Source of the DNA: DASUPK01 sp963743575
GTDB taxonomy: Bacteria; Actinomycetota; Thermoleophilia; Solirubrobacterales; 70-9
DNA: 64,000 nucleotides
NCBI GenBank assembly: GCA_963743575.1
Contig: CAVUQC010000004.1
Location: 248,001 to 312,000, forward strand
Direction: 5' to 3'
A model generated the notes under the pieces. The model saw nothing but the letters and a program-made list of their open reading frames with translations, was not told the origin of the DNA and ran no database searches. Positions 7,893-16,847 of the stretch are shown piece after piece. Positions within the stretch are counted from its first letter, which is position 1; each line of letters begins with the position of its first letter. The position numbers were made by a program, and so were the translations under genes.

Positions 7893-8593
7893 CCGCTTGC
7901 CTCAACGCGCCATCCCCTTGTGGAGCGCAGCTCCCATGGAGCAGGGAGTCCTCAAGTCTTCGAAGCCGCCCGCGAATAGCGAACCTCACTCAGTCCTCCT
8001 CGGTCTTGCTCGTCCAGTGCTTGCCGAGAAGGCCCGGCCCCGTCCCGTACAGGGTGTGCCTTCAAGCATCGTGTCGAGTCGCGGCCGACGCTCATAGCGT
8101 CGATTCACTCCTCCAGCCAACGGCGTGTATTCTAATCCGAGCAGCACCCAATTACGAGTACCGGGTAGATGCGAGACCGACCGTAGGCATCGCGTTTTCC
8201 CGCACATTGCGCAGGAACAAGTCGCACAGGGGCGACGTGGGCCGGTGGCAAGGATTCGTCATGCGACCAGCCAATCCTGAACTTCAGCCCACAGACGTCG
8301 CGCATCGAGGCGATCGCGATGCGCGGACCCGGGGGAAACACGGGGCGAGGACGTACATCCGGTGTCATCGGACGCCACCGGAGTACGAGTGAACGGCGAG
8401 CGGGGCCGAGATGACGCCACTCGGCCCCGCCGCCGCTTCATCACCCACTGACGGATCGCGGCCCGGCGCCCGGCGCGACTAACTGGGTGCACGGGTGTTG
8501 TCAGGCGAACGAGAACTTGCGATCCGCTTTAGCCCGATCCCTACCCTGTTGATCCGTCGGCTCGCAGGCCCGACTCGTTGCATCCACTCTCCG
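7893..8593. other. 700-nt region without a convincing gene
   Basis: Several short frames exist on both strands, but none shows domain-like sequence, ribosome sites or codon use like the neighbours. The base composition is less GC-skewed than in neighbouring genes. The only clear structure is the hairpin at 8400-8430. It could hold promoters for the ftsE operon, an RNA or decayed sequence. Confidence 0.4.
8400..8430. other. perfect 11-bp inverted repeat (hairpin)
   Basis: GCGGGGCCGAG and its exact complement flank a 9-nt loop. No T-tract follows on either strand. It may be a terminator for an unseen upstream transcript or a structural element in the leader of the ftsE operon. Confidence 0.5.
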
Positions 8594-9445
8594 ATGGCCA
8601 GACGACAGACCTCAGAACTCCTTCGCGCGCGCCCGACGAAGCCGGCGCGCCGTCCCGAGCATCTCACCGAACAGCGGGCCCGCCCGCCGATCGTCGAGAT
8701 GCGCAAAGTCACCAAGGCCTACCCGGGCGGGCACGTTGCCCTGGAGCGGGTCAGCCTCCGGGTCGACCGCGGCGAGTTCGTCTTCCTCGTCGGCCCCACC
8801 GGCTGCGGCAAGACCACGCTGATCAAGACCCTGATCCGGGAACTCCAGCCCACCGAGGGCGAGGTGCTGATCGCCGGCCGCGACATCGGTTCGCTGTCGG
8901 ACAAGAGGGTCCCGCAGCTGCGTCGCCGGATCGGCACTGTCTTCCAGGACTACAAGCTGCTGCCGAGCAGGAACGTCTACGACAACGTGGCCTATGCGCT
9001 GCAGGTGATCGGCGCGTCGCGCTCGGAGATCCGCCGCAAGGTGCCCGATGCTCTCCGCCTCGTCGGCCTCGCCGACAAGGTCAAGAACTTCCCGGACCAG
9101 CTCTCCGGCGGCGAGCAGCAGCGCCTGTCGGTCGCTCGAGCGTTCGTCAACCATCCGCCGCTGCTGCTGGCCGACGAGCCGACGGGGAACCTGGACCCCA
9201 ACACTTCGATCGGGATCATGCAGGTGCTCTACCGAATCAACCGCACCGGCACCACCGTCGTGGTCGTCACCCATGACCGCGAGATGGTGGACAAGATGCG
9301 TCGCCGGGTGATCGCGCTCGATGCCGGCCGGGTCGTCCGCGACCAGGCCGCCGGCACCTACACGTCCGACGACGAGTCGACCCGTGAGTTCGCGGCGCGG
9401 CTCCGCGACGAGATGGGCGTCGACGATGAGAGGCCGAGCTACTAG
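8594..9445 (+). CDS. ftsE: cell division ATP-binding protein FtsE
   Basis: An ABC ATPase (283 aa from the chosen ATG). It has Walker A (GPTGCGKTT), the Q-loop region (VFQDYKLLP), the signature LSGGEQQR, Walker B (LLLADEPTGNLDP) and the H-loop (VVVVTHD). The VFQDYKLLP segment and immediate linkage to ftsX identify FtsE. About 36 residues precede the ABC fold, longer than most FtsE, so a downstream GTG/ATG start is possible. FtsE drives FtsX in the membrane to control peptidoglycan hydrolases at division or elongation. It heads a run of tightly spaced genes: ftsX (8-nt gap), an S41 protease, RNase R and smpB. Confidence 0.9.
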   Translation: MARRQTSELLRARPTKPARRPEHLTEQRARPPIVEMRKVTKAYPGGHVALERVSLRVDRGEFVFLVGPTGCGKTTLIKTLIRELQPTEGEVLIAGRDIGSLSDKRVPQLRRRIGTVFQDYKLLPSRNVYDNVAYALQVIGASRSEIRRKVPDALRLVGLADKVKNFPDQLSGGEQQRLSVARAFVNHPPLLLADEPTGNLDPNTSIGIMQVLYRINRTGTTVVVVTHDREMVDKMRRRVIALDAGRVVRDQAAGTYTSDDESTREFAARLRDEMGVDDERPSY

Positions 9446-9453
9446 GCGTTTCC

Positions 9454-10383
9454 ATGGGTCGAGTCTTCTTCTTCATCGGTGAAGGCATTCGCGCGCTGCG
9501 GCGCAGCGCCGCTCCAGGCCTGGCGTCGATCGTCACGGTCTGCATCACCGTGCTGCTGCTCGGTGTCCTGATCCCGGTCCTCCAGACCACCAACGGCAAG
9601 ACGAATCAGGTCCGCGACCAGGTCGGCCTCCGGGTCTTCATCAACGACGTGAACGGGCAGCAGGCGCCGGCCGACCAGATCCAGGCATTGCGGGCCAAGC
9701 TCGAGGCCATCCCGCACGTCAAGCAGGTCCAGTTCGTCGACAAGAACCAGGCTCTGAGCATCCTCAGCGACCGGCTCAAGGCCGAGAACCGCGCCGACAT
9801 CACCGCCCAGCTGCCGGGTTCGCACAACCCGCTGCCGGCCTCGTTCAATGTGGCACCGGACGATCTCTCCAACCTGGCGAGCGTGCGCAGCGCGATCACC
9901 CCGCCCGGGCCGAGCGGGCAGCCGACTCCGATCAGCCCGCTGATCTCGGACATCGGCGACTCGCGCGACGATGCCAGCAAGATCAGCGGCGCGACCACCG
10001 CGATCCGCTGGGTCCTCGCGGTGGTCTCGGGTCTCCTGCTGATCGCCTCGCTTCTGCTGGTCGCCAACACGATCCGGCTCTCCATCTACGCCCGCCGCCG
10101 CGAGGTGGAGGTGATGCGCCTGGTCGGGGCGACCAACTGGTTCATCCGCTGGCCCTTCATGGTGGAGGGGCTGTTCTGCGGGCTGGTCGGAGCAGCGATC
10201 GCAATAGGCTTCCTGTTCGTCGGTAAGCAGGTGATCGTGGATCCACTGGCCAACAACTTCAACCTGATCAACTCGGGGCATACGATCGGCTTCGCCAACC
10301 TCGCGCTCGTCCTGCTGTGCGTGGCCATGGGCGTTTCAGCGATGGGCAGCGGTTTGACGCTGCGTCGCTTCCTCCGGATTTGA
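9454..10383 (+). CDS. ftsX: cell division protein FtsX
   Basis: A 309-residue membrane protein with FtsX topology. The first helix is at residues 21-44. An extracellular domain of about 150 residues follows (with VRDQVGLRVFIND and IPHVKQVQFVDKNQAL). Three helices lie at the C-terminus, with the FtsX signature RREVEVMRLVGATNWFIR just after the second helix. It partners the upstream FtsE. The extracellular loop normally contacts a hydrolase or adaptor. Here its stop codon overlaps the start of a secreted S41 protease gene, which suggests that protease as a functional partner (inference). Confidence 0.92.
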   Translation: MGRVFFFIGEGIRALRRSAAPGLASIVTVCITVLLLGVLIPVLQTTNGKTNQVRDQVGLRVFINDVNGQQAPADQIQALRAKLEAIPHVKQVQFVDKNQALSILSDRLKAENRADITAQLPGSHNPLPASFNVAPDDLSNLASVRSAITPPGPSGQPTPISPLISDIGDSRDDASKISGATTAIRWVLAVVSGLLLIASLLLVANTIRLSIYARRREVEVMRLVGATNWFIRWPFMVEGLFCGLVGAAIAIGFLFVGKQVIVDPLANNFNLINSGHTIGFANLALVLLCVAMGVSAMGSGLTLRRFLRI

Positions 10384-11543
10384 ACCGCAAACTCATCGTC
10401 GCGGCGGTGGTCGCGATTGCCTTCGTCGCCGGCATCGTCGCCGGGGGCCAGGTCGATGCGATTCGCAACCGCGTGGACGACGTCTTCGGCAACAAGAGCC
10501 AGGACGCAACCTCCCAGGCGGTCGACGTCATCAACGACGACTACTTCCACACGGTCGACAACAAGGACCTGGAAAACGCCTCGATCGCCTCGATCATCGC
10601 CCACATCAAGAGGCGGTACCACGACCGCTTCTCGCACTACTTCACCAAGAGCGAGTACGACCGCTTCAAGCAGGGATCGAGCCTCTCCGGCGTGGGCATC
10701 GCCGTCAACGAGGTGCCTCAGGGCCTTCGCGTCGCGACCGTCTACAAGAACACCCCGGCGCGCCAGGCGGGAATCGAGCCCGGGGAGGTGATCACCGGCG
10801 TCAACGGCCACTCGATCGCGGGCAAGGACGCGAACGCGGTCACCAACCAGATCCGCGGGCCGGCCGGGACGAAGGTGTCGCTTACGGTGGAGAGTCGCGA
10901 CGGGCACCCCCGTGAAGTCGTCCTGACCCGCCGGGAAGTCGAGATTCCGCAGGTCACCGGGCGCATCAAGACGGTGGGCGACAAGAAGATCGGCTACGTT
11001 CGGCTGGCCGGATTCTTCCCGGGCGCCCACGCCGAGCTCCGGAAGGAGGTGGAGCGCCTGTATGCGCAGGGCGCCCAGGGACTGGTGCTTGACCTGCGAG
11101 GCAACGGCGGTGGTCTGCTCACCGAGGCCGTGTTGGTCTCGAGCATCTTCGTTCCGAACGGCGTGATCGTCTCGACGCACGGGCGCACCCAGGACACGCG
11201 AACCTTCGACGCGACCGGCGATGCAATCCCCAAGCACCCGATGGTGGTCCTGATCAACGGCGACACAGCCTCGGCCTCGGAGATCGTGACCGCCGCCCTG
11301 GAGCAATCGGGCACCGCCAAGGTCGTCGGAACCACCTCCTTCGGCAAGGGGACGTTTCAGGAGGTGATTCCGCTCAACAACGGCGGCGCGCTGGACCTGA
11401 CCGTCGGGCAGTATCTGACCCGGAATGGCACATCGATCAACGACGTCGGAATCCCGCCGCAGGTGAAGGCGAAGGACAACCCCAAGACCAAGCCGGACGA
11501 GGGCCTGAACCGGGCGCTCCAGGTGCTGGCGCCCCAGCTCTGA
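10380..11543 (+). CDS. S41 family C-terminal processing peptidase (CtpA/CtpB-like)
   Basis: The start is TTG in the 4-nt overlap TTGA with the ftsX stop. The product (387 aa) has one N-terminal membrane/signal segment (residues 4-22) and a PDZ domain (GVGIAVNEVPQGLRVATVYK to about 190). An S41 catalytic domain follows, with the nucleophile Ser in GDTASASEIV and the general-base Lys in TSFGKGTFQ. These enzymes act outside the membrane on C-termini of envelope proteins, often activating or degrading peptidoglycan hydrolases and signalling factors. In Bacillus subtilis ctpB also lies beside ftsEX, which supports a conserved link with cell-wall remodelling. Confidence 0.9.
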   Translation: MNRKLIVAAVVAIAFVAGIVAGGQVDAIRNRVDDVFGNKSQDATSQAVDVINDDYFHTVDNKDLENASIASIIAHIKRRYHDRFSHYFTKSEYDRFKQGSSLSGVGIAVNEVPQGLRVATVYKNTPARQAGIEPGEVITGVNGHSIAGKDANAVTNQIRGPAGTKVSLTVESRDGHPREVVLTRREVEIPQVTGRIKTVGDKKIGYVRLAGFFPGAHAELRKEVERLYAQGAQGLVLDLRGNGGGLLTEAVLVSSIFVPNGVIVSTHGRTQDTRTFDATGDAIPKHPMVVLINGDTASASEIVTAALEQSGTAKVVGTTSFGKGTFQEVIPLNNGGALDLTVGQYLTRNGTSINDVGIPPQVKAKDNPKTKPDEGLNRALQVLAPQL

Positions 11544-13258
11544 AGCGGGTAGTCCTCGTCGAGAAGCGCGGCCGCTTCCTGGCCGGCGAGCTTCTCTTCG
11601 AACGGGGCGAGCGAATCGAGCTCGGCGGCGGGCGCCGTGCCGCGACTCCCGGGCGCATGGCGCTGGTCGATCTGGGCCAGGGGCGCGGACGGGCGAGGGT
11701 GGTCCGCGAGCTCGGGAACCCTGGAGTCGCGGCGGACGTGATCGCGGCGATGCTGGAGGACCGAGAGGTCCGCACCGGATTCTCCCGCCGGATCGAGGAG
11801 GAGGCCGCCCAGGCGACCGAGCGGGCGAAGTCCCTCGACTTCGATCGGCGAGATCTCAGGGATCTCGCCACCTTCACCGTCGATCCGGCGAGCGCCCATG
11901 ACTTCGATGACGCGGTTTCGGCCGAGCGCACCGACCATGGTGTCCGGCTCTGGATTCACATCGCCGACGTTGCTGCGCACGTTCGGCCCGGCGATGCCCT
12001 CGAGAAGGAGGCGTGTCGCCGGGCGAACTCGACCTACGTCCCGGGCACCGTCGCGCCGATGCTGCCCCACATCCTCTCCAGCGACGCGTGCAGCCTGGCC
12101 CCGGACCGCGAGCGGCTCGCGGTCACCTCCGAGATCGAGCTCTCGGAGTCGGGGGAGCCGCTATCGGCGAGCTTCTATCGCAGCCTGATCCGCTCGGACG
12201 CCCGACTCGACTACGACGGGCTCGATGAAATCTTCGCCGGCCGAGCGAAGCCGCCCCAGTCAATCGCGCCGCCGCTCGCCCTGGCCCGGGACGCGGCGGC
12301 GACACTCGCCGGCCGCCGCCCGCGTTCCTCGCTGGAGGTGGAGAGCTTCGAGCCCGAGTTCCGGTTCGAGGACGGCCAGGTGGTCGGAGCCCACTCGGTC
12401 CCCCAGACCGAGGCCCACAGCCTGATCGAGCACCTGATGATCCTCACCAACGAGCGGGTCGCAGAGCTGCTCGAGCGCCGTCGCGTACCGACCCTCTACC
12501 GCGTCCACGAGCAGCCCGATCCGGAGCGCATCAAGCGGATGGTCGAGCAGCTCGCGGCTCTCGACATCCCGACTCCCGCGCTCCCCGACCACATCTCCCC
12601 GCAACAGGCCGGCGAGCTCGCGGGAGAGGCGAGCCGCCTGGTCGCCCGGGAGGCCGAGCGCCGGGGCCACGGACGCGAGGCGTATACATCGCTTGTGCTC
12701 CGCTCCCTGAAGCCCGCCCACTACACCGACCAGAACCTGGGTCATGCCGGGCTGGGCAGCTCCGCGTATGCCCACTTCACGTCGCCGATCCGGCGCTACC
12801 CGGATCTGATTGCTCACCGCGCGCTGCTCTCCGCGATCGGGGCGGGCGAGGAGCCGCCGCGCGGCGAGGGGCTCGCGGAGGTCGGTGCGCACTGCTCCGA
12901 GCGCGAGCGGGATGCGACCCGGATCGAGCGCGATGCCGACTCCGTCTGCGCGTCGTTCCTGCTGCAGCGAGAGCTCTTCGAGCGCGGGCCGGATACGAGG
13001 TTCGAGGGCGAGGTCTCGGGCGTCGTCGGCGCCGGGGCCTTCGTGCGGTTCGGCGGAGCCCTCGCTGACGTATATGAGGGCTTCCTGCCGGCTCGCCGGA
13101 TCGGCGGGCGCGAGCGATACGAACTGGATGAGACCGAGACCAGGCTGGTCGGGTTGCGCGGGGGCGCCGCGGTCCGGATCGGCGATCCGGCGACGGTCAC
13201 CGTCGATCGCGTCGACGCACCCCGAGGCCGGGTGGACCTGCTTCCCTCCGAGGCCTGA
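11540..13258 (+). CDS. rnr: RNase R/RNase II family 3'-5' exoribonuclease
   Basis: The RNB catalytic domain is clear. The metal-binding motif VDPASAHDFDDAVS lies near residue 115, the segment YTDQNLGHAGLGSSAYAHFT with SPIRRYPDL further on, and a C-terminal S1 domain follows (FEGEVSGVVGAGAFVRFGG). Family-like sequence reads upstream of the first ATG (11657) without another ATG/GTG/TTG. I therefore place the start at a CTG in a CTGA overlap with the S41 stop, giving 572 aa. This is shorter than E. coli RNase R (813) because it lacks full N-terminal cold-shock domains. It is coupled to smpB by TGATG. RNase R associates with tmRNA-SmpB and degrades the defective mRNA. Confidence 0.88.
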   Translation: MKRVVLVEKRGRFLAGELLFERGERIELGGGRRAATPGRMALVDLGQGRGRARVVRELGNPGVAADVIAAMLEDREVRTGFSRRIEEEAAQATERAKSLDFDRRDLRDLATFTVDPASAHDFDDAVSAERTDHGVRLWIHIADVAAHVRPGDALEKEACRRANSTYVPGTVAPMLPHILSSDACSLAPDRERLAVTSEIELSESGEPLSASFYRSLIRSDARLDYDGLDEIFAGRAKPPQSIAPPLALARDAAATLAGRRPRSSLEVESFEPEFRFEDGQVVGAHSVPQTEAHSLIEHLMILTNERVAELLERRRVPTLYRVHEQPDPERIKRMVEQLAALDIPTPALPDHISPQQAGELAGEASRLVAREAERRGHGREAYTSLVLRSLKPAHYTDQNLGHAGLGSSAYAHFTSPIRRYPDLIAHRALLSAIGAGEEPPRGEGLAEVGAHCSERERDATRIERDADSVCASFLLQRELFERGPDTRFEGEVSGVVGAGAFVRFGGALADVYEGFLPARRIGGRERYELDETETRLVGLRGGAAVRIGDPATVTVDRVDAPRGRVDLLPSEA

Positions 13259-13746
13259 TGGCTAACAAAAAGAGCAAGGGCCCGCGGGCGCCGGTCAGCG
13301 GCGACGTCGCCACCAACCGGCGGGCGCGGCACAAGTTTCAGTTCCTGGAGACGATGGAAGCCGGGATCGAGCTGCACGGCAGCGAGGTCAAGTCTCTCCG
13401 GGACGGCAAGGCGCAGCTCAACGAGGCCTATGCCGTCGTCAACGATGGTGAGGTCTGGCTGCGTGGCGCCCACATCCCTCCATACCTGCCGGCGTCCGAT
13501 CAGAATCACGAGCCCGACCGGCCGCGCAAGCTGCTCCTGCACCGGCGCGAGATCGAGCGGCTGATCGGCAAGACGGCGGAGCGCGGGCTCACCCTCGTCC
13601 CGACCAGGATCTACTTCAAGGGGCCGCGGGCAAAGGTGGAGCTGGCCCTGGCGAAGGGCAAGGAGGGGCGGGATCGCCGGCGCGAGATCGCCGACCGAGA
13701 CATGCGCCGCGAGGTCGAGCGCGACTTCAAACAGCAGCTCTCCTAG
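13258..13746 (+). CDS. smpB: SsrA-binding protein SmpB
   Basis: A 162-residue SmpB of normal length. It has ATNRRARHKFQFLETMEAGI with LHGSEVKSLRDGKAQL and the tmRNA-contacting beta-barrel (RKLLLHRREIERL, GLTLVPTRIYFKGPRAKVEL). The basic C-terminal tail ends in RDRRREIADRDMRRE. SmpB brings alanyl-tmRNA to ribosomes stalled on non-stop mRNA. The start codon overlaps the RNase R stop, and the tmRNA gene is 5.1 kb downstream on the same strand. Confidence 0.97.
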   Translation: MANKKSKGPRAPVSGDVATNRRARHKFQFLETMEAGIELHGSEVKSLRDGKAQLNEAYAVVNDGEVWLRGAHIPPYLPASDQNHEPDRPRKLLLHRREIERLIGKTAERGLTLVPTRIYFKGPRAKVELALAKGKEGRDRRREIADRDMRREVERDFKQQLS

Positions 13747-13803
13747 CCATTCGTCGGAAAGTCAGGCGGGCGGCAACTCTGCGCCCGGGTGCAGGGCAAA
13801 GGA

Positions 13804-13817
13804 GTTCTCACGAGAAC
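13804..13817. promoter_or_regulatory. short palindrome upstream of the coiled-coil/HhH gene
   Basis: GTTCTC-AC-GAGAAC, a perfect 6+6 inverted repeat ending 9 nt before the GTG start. It could be an operator or a small hairpin around the ribosome-binding region; function unproven. Confidence 0.3.
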
Positions 13818-13826
13818 GAATCACGC

Positions 13827-16786
13827 GTGCAACGATTGGGCACACCGATGCTTGCTGCAATCGATACAGCAACTGTTTCCGACTTCGTCAAGGACAACCC
13901 CGCCGAGGCGTACGGGATCGCGGCCGCGGTCATCCTGCTGCTGATCCTCCTGCTGCTGATGCGCCGCCGCCGCGCTGCGGACAAAGACGAGGCGGCCGGG
14001 GCCGACCCCGCGGAGGCGAAGGAGGACGAGAAGGGGGACGAGACCGGCGACTCGGAGGAGCCGGAGAAGGTCGCCGAGGAAACGGCCGATGCGCACGAGG
14101 CTGATACGGACGAGACCGACGGGGACGGGGAGAAGACCGAGGCTGAGGGAGAGAAGATCGAGGAAGAGACCACGGAGAAGACTGAAGCCGAGGAGCCTCC
14201 CAACGCCGAGGGGGATCAGGCCGAGGCCGAGAAGAAGACTGAAGAGGACGCGTCCACCGACGCCGGAGCGGAACCGGACGCGGTGGCGGCGGGAGCAGTG
14301 GGGGCGGCGGCCGTGGCCGCCGGCGGCAAGCCCTCTCGCAAGGAGCGCCGCGCGGAGCGCAAGGCGAAGCGCCAGCAGATCGCGGACGAGAAGCGCAGTT
14401 CCGAGGACCAGGATCGCCGGGCCTGGGAGGAGGAGCGAAAGCGCCGCCGCGACGAGCGCCAGCAGCGCAAGGAGGAGCGGGCGCGCCGCAAGGCCGAGCG
14501 CAAGGGACAGGCACTGCCCGAGCCGAAGGCGGAGGAGCCCAAGGAGTTCGAGGAGGAGGCGGAGGGCGCCGACGTGAAGACCGGCCCCGAGGCCGAGGCC
14601 GAGAAGTCAACGATGCTTGCGGCTGCGCTTGGCCTGGGGGCGGGCGCGGCCGAGAAGGTGGGCGACGGCGACGAGGAGAAGAAGGCGAAGCTCGAGGAAG
14701 TACCGATCGGCGACGAGGAGGAGAAGGAGGAGGAAAAGGCGACCGCGGCGCAGACATTCGGAGAGATCCCGTCAGCCGAGCCGGTCACGTCCGAGTCCAA
14801 GGACGAGCCGGAGGAGGCCCAGTGGGTTCCGCCCGGCAGCGGGCCGCCCCATCTCCGGGAGCTTCCGGAGAAGCCGGAGGTGGAGTCCACTCCAAAGCCG
14901 GAGGAGAAGTCAGCGCCTGAGGACGAGGAATCCAAGCCGGAGCCAGAGGCGGAAGATGACGACTCCGCGTTGACGCCGATCGCTCCGGAGCCGGAGACGG
15001 CGCCCGGAGGTTTTGCGCGGACAGCGACAGAGGGCGAGGACTCCTCGGACGTGAAGGCCGAGGAGGAGAAGGAAGACGAGGAGGAAGAGGAGAAGGAGAC
15101 GCCTGTTCCGGAGCCCGACGCGTCAGGGGCCGAGCTCGCGGCGACCGCGTCGCCCGCGGCGGACGATCCGATCGAGATCACCTCGTCACCGGGCACCACA
15201 AGCTCGCTTCAGGAGGAGATCGACCGGCTGGCCCGCGAGGACGCTGAGAGTGTGGCCGCCCCGCCACCCGTCGAGAAGGAGCCGGCCGAGCAGATCGCCG
15301 AGCCCACCCCGCCCGCCGAGCCGACGCCCGAGCCCGAGCCGGTCGAGGGCGAATCCATGCTGCCACCGGACGTCACGCCGTCACGCCCGTACGATGCGCC
15401 GCCCGAGCACAAGGCCGACGAAGAGCCGTTTTCGGCGCTGTCCGCCCCCACACCTTCACCGTCGACCCCGTCCGCCAGCCCGGAGGTCGAGGAGCTCGCC
15501 GCCGAGCACCAGGAGCGCCTCAGCGAGGACGAGCAACGCGTTCGCGCACAGGCGGAGGAGCGCCTGCGCCGCGCAGAGGAGCTCGAGCGCGACGCCGAGG
15601 CCCGCGTCAGGCGCGCCGAGGAGGAGACCGAGCAGCTCATCAAGATGGCGGCCGATCAGGCTCGGCGCCAGGCGGAGGAGCAGGCGCGCGAGACCAGCGA
15701 GGTCAGGCTTCGCGAGGAGGCGGAGCGGATGCGGCTCGAGAATGAGCAGCGCGCTCGCGAGGAATCCGAGCGGGTCCGCCGCGAGGTTGAGGATCGGACG
15801 AAGGTCGCGATCGAGCAGGCGCGCGAGGAGGCGGATTCGCGGGTAGCCGAGGCAGCGGAGCAGGCGAAGCGCGAGGCTGAGGAGCGCGCCCGAGCCGAGG
15901 CCGAAGAGCAGATCGACGCGCAGGTCCAGGAGAAGATGAGCGGGGAGACCGAGCGGCTCTCCGGCGCCATCCAGGAGGCCGAGCGACGCCTCGAGGCCGA
16001 GCGCGAGGAGCGTGAGCGGGCCCTGGAGGAAGCACAGAGGAAGCTTGAGGAGATCGAGGCACGGGCCCAGCAAGCCGAACAGCGCGCCGCCGACGCCGAG
16101 CGGGTCGCGCAGCTCAAGCTTGAAGAGGCCGAGCGCGAGCGCAGGTTGCGCGAGGTCCTGGAGCGTGTGACTGCCGCAGAGGCGCGCGCCGAGGACGCAG
16201 AGCGGAAGGCGCTGGACGCCGAGGCGGCCGCCGCTGGCGGCATTCGGCCCACCGAGGAGCTCAGCCCCGAGCCGCCACCGTCAGCTCCGGCATCCGCGCC
16301 ACCACCTCCGCCACCTCCGCCACCTCCCCGCCGCCGCCCCCGCCGCCGCCCCCGCCGCCGCCCGAGCCGGCAGCCGAGCTGAAGGACGAGGAGGGTGATG
16401 CGGACGCCGAGGACACCGATGAGGACGAGAAGGGCGGCATTCTCGGCCGCACCGTCGGCGCGATCCTGGGTGTCGGACCCGCCCGCGAGGAGGAGGGCGA
16501 AGCGGAGGAAGAGGGACCGGAGGAATCCGGCGAGGCTGAGGCCGATGTCGACGAACCGGTACCCGAGCCCGAGGCCGAGGCCAACGGCGACGCCGGCGAC
16601 CGGACCAACCTCAACGATGCCACCTTCGAGCAGCTTCGCGACGTCGGCTTCTCGGTCACCCAGGCGACCCGCGTGCTCACCTATCGTGAGCGCCAGAAGG
16701 GCTTCAAGTCACTCGACGACCTGGCCGACGTCCCGGGCATGCCGGGCGACTTCCTGAGCGACGTCAAGGGGAAGCTGACCCTTTAG
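13827..16786 (+). CDS. membrane-anchored coiled-coil protein with C-terminal helix-hairpin-helix domain (apparent frameshift)
   Basis: A large protein (about 985 aa after frame correction). Residues 25-48 are a single transmembrane helix (ends LLLLLMRRRR). A very acidic Glu/Asp/Ala/Pro region follows to about residue 550 and a long Glu/Arg-rich coiled coil to about 815. A proline tract comes next, and then, after a one-base frame change within the CCT/CCG repeats (about 16,300-16,365), an acidic linker. The end is a ComEA-like HhH domain (LNDATFEQLRDVGF, YRERQKGFKSLDDL). Without correction the frame ends at 16382 in an Arg/Pro repeat. The HhH domain normally binds DNA non-specifically, so a membrane-DNA tether is plausible. 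The start may instead be ATG 21 nt downstream. The low-complexity sequence limits the family call. Confidence 0.65.
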
Positions 16787-16847
16787 TAGACGCGGCGCCC
16801 TCGGCGAGGTGTCTCGCCTCTACTGCATACTTGGTAGATTCGCTCGG

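Noticed and set aside
8006..8392. 128-codon plus-strand frame in the large gap
   Set aside because: No ribosome site, no domain-like pattern, and composition unlike neighbours; not called as a gene.
13930..16380. Long minus-strand frames rich in Ser/Arg/Leu opposite the coiled-coil gene
   Set aside because: They mirror the Glu/Ala/Arg codon repeats of the real gene and show no domain structure.
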